NCBI GenBank assembly: GCA_016927115.1
Contig: JAFGNH010000037.1
Location: 1-64,000, forward strand
Reading direction: 5' to 3'
Length of the DNA stretch: 64,000 nt
Source: Anaerolineales bacterium
GTDB lineage: Bacteria > Chloroflexota > Anaerolineae > Anaerolineales > E44-bin32
The notes below the pieces were generated by a model that saw only the letters and a program-made list of their open reading frames with translations, ran no database searches and was not told where the DNA came from. Positions 37,305-46,259 of this stretch are shown here, piece by piece. How positions within the stretch are numbered: position 1 is the first letter of the stretch; each line of letters starts with the position of its first letter. The position numbers and the translations under genes are program-made.

Positions 37305-39638
37305 TTGGCAAAAACCGCATCAACCCGAAGAAAGTCTTCCACCAATAGAAAGAGCAGCCGCAGTCCGAAAAGGAAAACCAGCCGGCAGAGTAGAGCCGGA
37401 GGGTTCCTGTCCGGATTTCAGCTGGGTCCGTTCCTGCGTGAACACCGCCGTGAGCTGGCGGGTGTGGCGCTGGCCGGACTGGCAGCACTTTCAACGTTCA
37501 GCCTGCTCGCTGCACCGCAAACCTGGCTGGGGCAGAAATGGCTTTTCCTGATCGGCTATCTGTTCGGCTGGATTAAATACCTTGTTCCATTCATTCTGCT
37601 GTTGGGAGCCGTGCTGCTGCTTATCCCTGATTCACGGAAACGACTTCCGGCTGTCCCACCGGACCAGGCTGTCGGACTGGTTCTTTTCACACTTCTGCTA
37701 TTTGTAGCTGCGAATCTGCTGCAGGGCTTGACAGAAATTGAAACAGGCCTGCTGGCGGCACAACAGGGGACTGGCGGAGGTGTGATCGGCACCTATATGC
37801 TGGCAGGGCTGATCCTGGCATTGGGTAAAGCAGGCGCAACTGTCCTGCTGCTTGGCTGGGTTCTTGCTGCCGTACTCTTGACCTTCAGGATTTCCCTGGT
37901 CGATGCTGCAGGATGGATTGCGGCAGGGGGGCGTTGGGTGGGGCAGCGGATCCCCCGACCGGAGGGAACGAAGGATCTGCCACCTGTACAGACAAACAGA
38001 CTCGGGGTACCGTCCGAACCGGAACCTTCTGTCCAGGCAGCCGTTGATGGACAGTCCACAGAACAAGCAGCGGTCAGGTCAGAACAGCCTGTAACACCGG
38101 CTGCTCCGGTACTCCCTAAACGGGATTGGAAGCTGCCAGTTGTCGGTGAGATTCTTGAGCCGGGTGCGGAGAGCCGATTTGATGAGAACCACAGCCATGC
38201 ACGGGCAAGGCTTATTGAGGAAACGCTGGAATCTTTCGGCGCACCAGCACAGATTGTAGAGATAAATCATGGCCCGACCATTACTCAGTTTGGAGTGGAA
38301 CCTTCCTTTGTCGAGGGGCGCGGCGGCCGCCGTATCAAGGTCAAAGTCAGCAAAATTGTATCGCTGGCAGACGACCTGGCGCTGGCACTTGCGGCTCCAT
38401 CTGTACGTGTACAGGCTCCGGTACCGGGCAAAGGGTTTGTCGGCATCGAAGTGCCCAATCCGGAAATCAGCCTGGTAGCACTGCAGGCAGTGATCACCTC
38501 TCAGGCAGCGAAAAAAATCCGTTCTCCTCTGCGTGTAGGCCTTGGCCAGGACGTGGCCGGTAATCCTATTGCTACGGATCTGGGCGATATGCCGCATCTG
38601 TTGATTGCCGGGACCACCGGCTCCGGCAAGTCGGTGTGTGTGAATACTATCATCGCCAGCCTGCTGCTGCAGAATACACCGGATGACCTGCGTTTTGTCA
38701 TGATCGACCCCAAGCGGGTGGAGTTGACGTTCTACAACGGTATTCCCCACCTTCTTTCCCCGGTGCTGGTCAACCTTGAACGAGTTGTACCAACACTGCA
38801 GTGGGTCCAGCGCGAGATGGATCAGCGTTATCAGGATTTTTCAAAAGAAGGTATGCGCAACCTCGAAGACTATAACAAGCGCATGAAGCAGACCAATCGT
38901 ACCGGAAAGCCCTACCTGGTGGTGGTGATTGACGAACTTGCGGACCTTATGATGATGGCGCCGGACGAAACCGAGCGTGTGATCACCCGTCTGGCGCAGC
39001 TGTCACGAGCGACCGGGATCCATCTTGTGATTGCTACTCAGCGCCCATCAACCGATGTGGTGACCGGGATTATCAAGGCCAATTTCCCGGCTCGAATTGC
39101 ATTTGCAGTGGCCTCCTCGATAGACAGCCGTGTGATTCTTGATCAGCCGGGCGCTGAGCGTCTGCTGGGCAAGGGTGATATGCTTTTTAATCCACCCGAT
39201 GCGCCAGCCCCGATCCGCATGCAGGGTGCGTTTGTCTCCGACAGAGAATTGGAGCGGTTAATCCGCTTCTGGAAGAATCAGGCATTGGGTGGTGAGACCC
39301 CTCAACCAATCCGGGTTGCACCTGAACAGACTATCCCGGCTGGAGCAGAACTTCAGCAGGCACCGTTATGGGAAGGTATGGCATCGCAGGAAGATCCAGA
39401 TAGCAATCAGGATGATATGTATGAAATTGCTGTGCAGGAAGTACGCAGCGCGAGAAGGGCATCCATCTCAATGCTCCAGCGAAAGCTCCGAATTGGATAC
39501 ACCCGTTCGGCACGGCTGATCGATCAAATGGAAGAGGATGGAATCATTGGCCCGGCGAAGGGTGGATCCCATGCACGAGAAGTGCTTGATTATGGTGAAC
39601 CGATTATTGATAACGATGCATTTGAAGATATGGATTAA
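37305..39638 (+). CDS. ftsK: DNA translocase FtsK/SpoIIIE
   Basis: N-terminal TM region, LLIAGTTGSGKSVCVNTII, VVIDELADLMM, C-terminal gamma-like winged helix; TTG start proposed at 37305 (ORF track gives 37266). Confidence 0.93.
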   Translation: MAKTASTRRKSSTNRKSSRSPKRKTSRQSRAGGFLSGFQLGPFLREHRRELAGVALAGLAALSTFSLLAAPQTWLGQKWLFLIGYLFGWIKYLVPFILLLGAVLLLIPDSRKRLPAVPPDQAVGLVLFTLLLFVAANLLQGLTEIETGLLAAQQGTGGGVIGTYMLAGLILALGKAGATVLLLGWVLAAVLLTFRISLVDAAGWIAAGGRWVGQRIPRPEGTKDLPPVQTNRLGVPSEPEPSVQAAVDGQSTEQAAVRSEQPVTPAAPVLPKRDWKLPVVGEILEPGAESRFDENHSHARARLIEETLESFGAPAQIVEINHGPTITQFGVEPSFVEGRGGRRIKVKVSKIVSLADDLALALAAPSVRVQAPVPGKGFVGIEVPNPEISLVALQAVITSQAAKKIRSPLRVGLGQDVAGNPIATDLGDMPHLLIAGTTGSGKSVCVNTIIASLLLQNTPDDLRFVMIDPKRVELTFYNGIPHLLSPVLVNLERVVPTLQWVQREMDQRYQDFSKEGMRNLEDYNKRMKQTNRTGKPYLVVVIDELADLMMMAPDETERVITRLAQLSRATGIHLVIATQRPSTDVVTGIIKANFPARIAFAVASSIDSRVILDQPGAERLLGKGDMLFNPPDAPAPIRMQGAFVSDRELERLIRFWKNQALGGETPQPIRVAPEQTIPAGAELQQAPLWEGMASQEDPDSNQDDMYEIAVQEVRSARRASISMLQRKLRIGYTRSARLIDQMEEDGIIGPAKGGSHAREVLDYGEPIIDNDAFEDMD

Positions 39639-39807
39639 GTGTGCTACGCTTTCTTAAACAGAACCGGTAAAAACCGCGATATAAGGAGGAAAATGGGAAA
39701 AATTTTAAATTCAAGTGATTGAAAGACTGATAGAGTCATGCTATGATAGCGACACATTAAGCCGGAACCATAAATTCAACCGGCAAATCTCCTGGAGGAG
39801 AAAAAAA

Positions 39808-40854
39808 ATGCAGAAGAAGCTATATTTTGTCCTATCTTTCTTGCTGGTGGCAGCATTTGTCCTGTCCGCATGTGGTCAGGCGCCCGCAGAAGAAGCACCC
39901 GCAGAAGAACCCATGGTTAAAATCTGTGAGGTCACGGATGCCGGTGGTGTGGATGACAAATCCTTCAACGCCAGCGCATGGAAGGGTGTCGAAGACGCCG
40001 TGGCAGACCTTGGCGTAGATGGCAAGGTCCTGGAATCCCAGCAGCAGACCGACTATGAGAAGAACATCAACGCTTTCCTTGAAGAAGGCTGCGATCTGAT
40101 CATTCCGGTTGGCTTCCTGCTGGCCGACGCAACCACAGCTGCTGCCGCAGCGAATCCGGATCAGTTGTTTGCGATCGTCGATGTTGACTGGGTTGTCGCA
40201 GATAATGTGGCCAACCTGGCCTTCCAGACCGATGAAGCAGCCTTTTTGGCTGGCTACCTCGCAGCTGCTGTAACCCAGACCGGTAAGGTCGGCACCTTTG
40301 GCGGCGTACAGATCCCGACCGTGACCATTTTCATGGACGGCTTTTACTACGGCGTGCAGTACTACAATGAGATGAAGGGTGCAAGCGTGGAAGTTCTTGG
40401 CTGGGATCCAGCTGCTGAAACCGGCCTGTTCACCAACAACTTCGAAAGCACCGATGATGGCCGCAACATGGGCGAGAGCCTGATGGATGAAGGCGCAGAC
40501 ATCATCATGCCGGTTGCCGGCCCTGTTGGCCTCGGCACAGCTGCAGCCATTCAGGAACGCGGTGGCGCCTGGATTATCGGCGTGGATTCCGACTGGACAC
40601 TCACTGCCCCCGAATATGGCGATGTTGTCCTCACTTCAGTCCTCAAGCAGATTGCTCCGGCAGTATACGACCAGGCGAAGAAAGTGGTCGAAGGCACTTT
40701 CGTGAGTGGCGTAAATCTGTACACCCTGGCTGATGGTGGCGTTGGGCTTGCCGAGAACGGCGAGATTGCCAATATCACCGCCGATCTGGCAGCCGAGCTG
40801 GATACGATTGAAGCCGGCATTATCGATGGCTCCATTTCCGTCAGCGGCGAGTAA
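39808..40854 (+). CDS. BMP family (PnrA/Med-like) ABC transporter substrate-binding lipoprotein
   Basis: lipobox VLSACGQ; CEVTDAGGVDDKSFNASAWKGVED; GGAGGAGAA SD. Confidence 0.92.
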   Translation: MQKKLYFVLSFLLVAAFVLSACGQAPAEEAPAEEPMVKICEVTDAGGVDDKSFNASAWKGVEDAVADLGVDGKVLESQQQTDYEKNINAFLEEGCDLIIPVGFLLADATTAAAAANPDQLFAIVDVDWVVADNVANLAFQTDEAAFLAGYLAAAVTQTGKVGTFGGVQIPTVTIFMDGFYYGVQYYNEMKGASVEVLGWDPAAETGLFTNNFESTDDGRNMGESLMDEGADIIMPVAGPVGLGTAAAIQERGGAWIIGVDSDWTLTAPEYGDVVLTSVLKQIAPAVYDQAKKVVEGTFVSGVNLYTLADGGVGLAENGEIANITADLAAELDTIEAGIIDGSISVSGE

Positions 40855-40877
40855 TTAGTAACTCCAAGCATAACCGG

Positions 40878-40905
40878 GGCTGCCCTACTCGGGCAGCCTC
40901 TTTTT
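40878..40905 (+). terminator. intrinsic terminator GGCTGCCC-tactc-GGGCAGCC-TCTTTTT
   Basis: perfect 8-bp stem plus T tract. Confidence 0.85.
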
Positions 40906-41047
40906 ATTTAACCTGCTGTCCAGGGAAGGGAGCGAAGATAACAAGTTATACAGATGTCAGGGAAATTGATCATGTTGTGTGCAGAGTGTAAGATTGGTAT
41001 ACTATTGGCCTGTATAGACTTTATCATTTACCGCAAAGGGAGTTCGT

Positions 41048-42574
41048 ATGACACCTATCCTCGAGTTACGCGGTATCACGAAGCGATTTCCCGGTGTACT
41101 TGCCAATGATTCCATCAATCTCGCCCTGGAAAAGGGAGAGATCCATGCGCTGCTTGGTGAAAACGGGGCTGGAAAAACCACGCTGATGAACATCCTCTAT
41201 GGGTTGTATGATCCGGATGAAGGAGAAGTTTTCATCCAGGGCGAAAAGGCGGAAATCAGCTCACCTACAGATGCGATCAAGCAGGGCATTGGTATGGTTC
41301 ACCAGCACTTCATGTTGATTCCGGTTTTTACAGTGACCGAAAATGTGATGTTGGGGGAAGAGGCTGTCAAAGCAGGGGGCTTCCTCGATCGCTCGCTCGC
41401 ATCCGGCGAAATCCGGCAGATCTCAGAACAGTATCATCTAGAAGTTCCACCAGAGGCTTATATCAAGGACCTGCCTGTGGGTGTGCAGCAGCGCGTGGAG
41501 ATTATCAAGCTGCTTTACCGCAAGGCTGATATTCTCATTTTTGATGAGCCCACGGCTGTGCTTACTCCTCAAGAAGCTGATGAACTGTTCAAGATTATGC
41601 GTTCGCTTACGGAACAGGGAAAGTCGATTATCTTTATCACCCATAAACTGCGCGAAGTGCTTGATGTGGCAGACCGGATCACAGTTATCCGTCGGGGGAA
41701 AGTGATCGGTACCACAACGCCGCAGGAAGCGGACCAGGGAAAACTGGCAGAAATGATGGTAGGCAGAGAAGTGGAACTTGAGTTGGAGCGCAGCCCACTC
41801 AAGGCGGGCGAGCCAGTATTGATCGTTAAGGATCTGGTAGTTGCTGATGATCGCAACCAGATCGCTGTCGATGAAGTCTCGTTTGAAGTACGGGCAGGAG
41901 AAGTGCTGGGTGTGGCTGGCGTGCAGGGTAATGGCCAGACAGAGCTGGTTGAAGCAGTTACAGGTTTGCGCCACCCCATGGATGGGCAGATCCAGCTGCT
42001 TGGAGACGACATAACTCACGCCACACCTCGGCAGATCACCGAAAAAGGAATTGCTCATGTTCCGGAAGACCGGCAGAGAGATGGCCTGATCCTTTCCTTC
42101 CCGGTGGTGGATAACCTGGCACTACAGACATACTACAAACCGCCGAATGCAAAAGGCGTGGTGCTTCAGGAAGAGCATATGCTTGAAGCGGCAAATACGA
42201 TGATTGAGGATTTTGATATCCGTACACCCGGCCCTAAGACAAGCGTTGGCTCCTTATCCGGCGGCAACCAACAGAAGGTGATTGTTGCCCGGGAATTTTC
42301 CCGCCCGATTAAGTTACTTGTGGCGTCACAACCCACCCGTGGTCTGGATGTGGGCTCGATTGAGTATATTCACAATAGAATCCTCGAAAAGCGGGATAAT
42401 GGCTGTGCAGTCCTGCTGGTTTCACCGGAGCTGGACGAAGTGCTGCAGCTTTCGGATCGAATCGCAGTGATGTACCGGGGTAAAATCCTGGCCATTCTGG
42501 ACTCTGCAGATGTGCGCAAGGAGAAAGTCGGTTTGCTGATGGCGGGGATCACTGGCGAGGAACAGAGTGCCTGA
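41048..42574 (+). CDS. BMP-linked (nucleoside) ABC transporter ATP-binding protein, two ABC modules
   Basis: GENGAGKTTLMNILYGLY; ILIFDEPTAVLTPQEADEL; second half GVQGNGQTELVEAVTGL, SVGSLSGGNQQKVIVARE. Confidence 0.93.
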   Translation: MTPILELRGITKRFPGVLANDSINLALEKGEIHALLGENGAGKTTLMNILYGLYDPDEGEVFIQGEKAEISSPTDAIKQGIGMVHQHFMLIPVFTVTENVMLGEEAVKAGGFLDRSLASGEIRQISEQYHLEVPPEAYIKDLPVGVQQRVEIIKLLYRKADILIFDEPTAVLTPQEADELFKIMRSLTEQGKSIIFITHKLREVLDVADRITVIRRGKVIGTTTPQEADQGKLAEMMVGREVELELERSPLKAGEPVLIVKDLVVADDRNQIAVDEVSFEVRAGEVLGVAGVQGNGQTELVEAVTGLRHPMDGQIQLLGDDITHATPRQITEKGIAHVPEDRQRDGLILSFPVVDNLALQTYYKPPNAKGVVLQEEHMLEAANTMIEDFDIRTPGPKTSVGSLSGGNQQKVIVAREFSRPIKLLVASQPTRGLDVGSIEYIHNRILEKRDNGCAVLLVSPELDEVLQLSDRIAVMYRGKILAILDSADVRKEKVGLLMAGITGEEQSA

Positions 42575-42608
42575 AGGTTTATCCTGAAATGGATGCGAGG
42601 GAAAACTC

Positions 42609-43886
42609 TTGACTGAAGAAAAGAAACCTTACGAGAAAAATGCTGGACAGATATTGCTGGAGGAATTGAAGCCTGATCCGGAGCACCAGACTGGTGGGGT
42701 TAAAAGTTTCTGGTTGAGCATCCGGATGCCGATCCTTGCGGTGTTTTCCGGCCTTGTACTGAGTGCAGTTTTGATTGTTGTGACCAGTGAGGAAGTGTAC
42801 GCAGGATTTGGCGCTGGATTAGGGTCGGGCTTTGCGGCCATATGGAAGGTTGTAATAGAATCATACGGTGCCTTATTCGCCGGTTCACTTGGCAGCCCGG
42901 CAAATATTATTTCTGCGCTGCAGAGCGGTGATGCACTGGCGATCCGCAGGGCTTTTAATCCTTTCCTTGAGAGTCTGGTGGCCTCGACGCCGTACATTTT
43001 TGCGGGATTGGCTGTAGCGCTTGGTTTTCGCAGCGGGTTGTTCAACATCGGGGTGGAAGGGCAGCTGTTTCTGGGAGCGATTTTTTCTGCCTTTGTCGGT
43101 TACTCAATTACCGGCCTTCCTGCAATCATCCACATTCCGCTGGCACTGCTTGCAGGGGCACTGGGCGGTGCATTATGGGGCTTTATTCCCGGGTTATTAA
43201 AAGCTAAAACAGGTGGTCATGAGGTGATCAACACCATCATGATGAACTATATTGCCTTCCGTCTGAGTGAATGGCTGCTTACCGGCCCGATGAAAAGACC
43301 GGATTCATACAACCCGATCAGCCCCACCATTTCTGATAATGCCAAGCTTTTCCGATTCTTTCAGGATCCGATCCGTTTCCATGCCGGGTTCTTTTTCGCT
43401 CTGGCAGCAGCATGGGTGGTGTACTGGTTCCTGTTTAAAACGAAATGGGGGTTCAATTTCAGGTCAGTAGGAGCAAATCCCAATGCAGCACGCTATGCAG
43501 GGATGAATATCACCTTGACCACTGTCCTGGCTATGTCGCTTTCGGGCGCGCTGGCCGGACTGGCAGGTGCGAATGAAGTCCTGGGTGTTAACCATAACCT
43601 GGCTATGGCTTTTTCCTCCGGCTACGGCTTCGACAGTATCGCTCTGGCCTTGCTGGGAAAAAGCCACCCACTTGGTGTGGTGCTCGCAGCGCTTCTGTTT
43701 GGTACACTGCGGAATGGGGCAACGAAAATGATGGTGGTGACAGGGATACCGATCGACATCATTTCTGTATTACAGGCGATGATTCTGGCGTTCATTGCAG
43801 CGCCGGCCATTATCCGTACTATCTATCGTCTGCGGAAACCGAAAGATGAAGAAGAAGATTCGCCTCTTCAGAGTTTCGGAGGATAG
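42609..43886 (+). CDS. ABC transporter permease (nucleoside type)
   Basis: GLFNIGVEGQLFLGAIFSAFVG; TGGHEVINTIMMNYIAF; TTG start. Confidence 0.9.
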   Translation: MTEEKKPYEKNAGQILLEELKPDPEHQTGGVKSFWLSIRMPILAVFSGLVLSAVLIVVTSEEVYAGFGAGLGSGFAAIWKVVIESYGALFAGSLGSPANIISALQSGDALAIRRAFNPFLESLVASTPYIFAGLAVALGFRSGLFNIGVEGQLFLGAIFSAFVGYSITGLPAIIHIPLALLAGALGGALWGFIPGLLKAKTGGHEVINTIMMNYIAFRLSEWLLTGPMKRPDSYNPISPTISDNAKLFRFFQDPIRFHAGFFFALAAAWVVYWFLFKTKWGFNFRSVGANPNAARYAGMNITLTTVLAMSLSGALAGLAGANEVLGVNHNLAMAFSSGYGFDSIALALLGKSHPLGVVLAALLFGTLRNGATKMMVVTGIPIDIISVLQAMILAFIAAPAIIRTIYRLRKPKDEEEDSPLQSFGG

Positions 43887-43892
43887 GCACAT

Positions 43893-45158
43893 ATGACAAC
43901 GACTGCTTTACGAAAACAGATAGAGACTGTATCACCCACCCGTCAGCGGGTGATGGGCGTTCTTTTCCTGCTTCTGGGGTTCAGCATCTGGTTTTTCATG
44001 AGCCGAAGTGTCGCAGCCACATTGACCACAACCTTTGGATTAAATCCGGGTGGCGCCGATGTAATTCTCCCGGACTGGCAGTTCCATACAGTTCCCATGC
44101 TGAACATTCTGGCTGTGGCCAGTGCCGTGTTTGGCGGAATCCAGATTGCTCGTGGCTTTGGCCGTTGGACCAATACGGTTCTGGCAGCTGTAGTTACTTT
44201 CTTTGTCTTTGGCTTCCTTGCATGGTCGGCTGCCGGGAATTCTCTCAATCTGGCCGGGATGCTGGGGAGCAGCCTTTCGAAAGCGGTTCCGATTACCCTG
44301 GGCGCACTTTCCGGTATTCTGTGTGAACGTTCCGGGATTATAAATATCGCGATTGAAGGCATGATGCTGCTGGGCGCCATGGTTGGTGCGCTCGTTGGCT
44401 CGATCACCGGCAATCTTTGGCTGGGACTTCTGGCTGCCGTCGGCTCCGGTGTGTTTCTGGCTTATATTCTCGCCTGGATGTCGATCAAGTATAAAGTGGA
44501 TCAGATCATCACGGGAACAGTAATCAATATATTTGCCACTGGCATTACCTCCTATATTTCCGCGAAATTCATGCAAAAGCATCAGGAATTAAATAATCCG
44601 GGAATTTTTTCCCGTTTTGAAATTCCACTGCTGGCCAAGATCCCGTTTATTGGCCCTATTTTCTTCAATCAGAACATTTTCGTGTATGTGCTGTATGCGC
44701 TGCTGATTGGCCTGTATGTAGGCTTGTTCAAGACTCGCTGGGGTCTGCGGCTGCGGTCGGTGGGAGAGCACCCGCGTGCGGCAGACACACTGGGTATTAA
44801 TGTCTTTAAAACCCGCTACATGGCCACGATGCTCGGCGGTGCCGTGGCTGGTTTTGCCGGCGCCTATTTTACTCTCGGTTCTGTTGGGCGTTTCGATGAA
44901 ATGATGACAGCCGGACGCGGTTTTATCGGTTTGGCGGCGATGATTTTCGGCAACTGGAATCCGTTCGGCTCCTTTAGCGCCGGACTGCTGTTCGGGTTTG
45001 CTGACTCACTTGCAACCAAACTGGCTATTTTGGGCGTCCGCATCCCTTCGCAATTCCTTGGCATGGCTCCCTATATCGCCACTATGATTGTGCTGGCCGG
45101 TGTGGTCGGCAGAGGTCAGGCACCGGCGGCGGAAGGAACACCATACGAGAAAGAATGA
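43893..45158 (+). CDS. ABC transporter permease (nucleoside type)
   Basis: ERSGIINIAIEGMMLLGAMVGALVG; KTRWGLRLRSVGEHPRAADTLGI. Confidence 0.9.
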   Translation: MTTTALRKQIETVSPTRQRVMGVLFLLLGFSIWFFMSRSVAATLTTTFGLNPGGADVILPDWQFHTVPMLNILAVASAVFGGIQIARGFGRWTNTVLAAVVTFFVFGFLAWSAAGNSLNLAGMLGSSLSKAVPITLGALSGILCERSGIINIAIEGMMLLGAMVGALVGSITGNLWLGLLAAVGSGVFLAYILAWMSIKYKVDQIITGTVINIFATGITSYISAKFMQKHQELNNPGIFSRFEIPLLAKIPFIGPIFFNQNIFVYVLYALLIGLYVGLFKTRWGLRLRSVGEHPRAADTLGINVFKTRYMATMLGGAVAGFAGAYFTLGSVGRFDEMMTAGRGFIGLAAMIFGNWNPFGSFSAGLLFGFADSLATKLAILGVRIPSQFLGMAPYIATMIVLAGVVGRGQAPAAEGTPYEKE

Positions 45159-45310
45159 TCTGTAGTTGAGATTTTCCTCTCTACAAATCCGGCAGGGGCC
45201 AGTACGCTGGTCTCTGCTTTAGTTTTTGCCTCTTGCCTGCGGTTGAATGATTGGTATGATTAGTCAGCCAGACCTTTGACAGGGAAAAAAGTGCAATCGG
45301 AGTCCAGAAC

Positions 45311-45955
45311 TTGAATACACACACATTCGATAATAAACCCTCTTCTGAACCGGACAGCCCGTCGGAATGGCTGTCAGCTTTGCAGGTGGATGGATCTCAA
45401 GGGGAAGAAATACAAGATAAAACCACTTTTCGCAGCAAGCTGTATGAGTTCTTTGAGACACTTCTGATTGCAGCGATCCTGTTTGTTGTTATCAATATCA
45501 TCACTGCGCGTGTCGTTGTGGAAAGTGTCAGTATGCAGCCCAATCTGTATGAGGGTGAGCTGATCATTGTAAATAAACTGGCATACCGCTGGTCGGAACC
45601 TGACCGTGGGGATATTGTGGTTTTCCCATATCCATTAAACCAGGATATTCGTTTTATTAAACGTGTGATTGGCATTCCGGGAGATCACGTGGTGGTGCAG
45701 AATGGGCAGACGATCGTAAATGGCATCGTCCTGTATGAGCCGTACCTGACTGAAGTACCTGCCTATACCGGAGAATGGACTGTTGGCGATAGCGAGGTAT
45801 TTGTGCTGGGTGATAATCGTAATAATTCCAATGATTCCTCCAGGTGGGGCAATGTTCCATTGGATGACCTGCTTGGGAAAGCTGTGCTTGTTTATTGGCC
45901 TCTACAGGACTTTCACATGATCCCGCACTATAATCTTACGGTCAACGGGGGCTGA
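45311..45955 (+). CDS. lepB: signal peptidase I
   Basis: VVVESVSMQPNLYEGELIIVNKLAYR; GDIVVFPYP; FIKRVIGIPGD; LGDNRNNSNDSSRWG. Confidence 0.94.
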   Translation: MNTHTFDNKPSSEPDSPSEWLSALQVDGSQGEEIQDKTTFRSKLYEFFETLLIAAILFVVINIITARVVVESVSMQPNLYEGELIIVNKLAYRWSEPDRGDIVVFPYPLNQDIRFIKRVIGIPGDHVVVQNGQTIVNGIVLYEPYLTEVPAYTGEWTVGDSEVFVLGDNRNNSNDSSRWGNVPLDDLLGKAVLVYWPLQDFHMIPHYNLTVNGG

Positions 45956-46259
45956 GCAGTCTGCCGGCCTTTTTTTAACACTTTCCGGTGTTTGTCCTGG
46001 TAATCACCTTTCAGTTTACTGCTCTCCATGTGTACAGACACAGCCCATCTCAAAAGACAGAGAGGAATCTTATGATTTGGTCCTTCGTTGCTTTTGACGG
46101 GAAAAAATATACACAGAGGGGTGAAGCTTCGAATTGACAGAAAATCAGTATCAATATCAACAAAAAAACAGGATTAATTCATTATTGTTTTATCCTGATT
46201 ACCCGTTCTTACCCCTTATAATTGAAAGGATGTAAATCGGGCAATAACAAGGGACACCA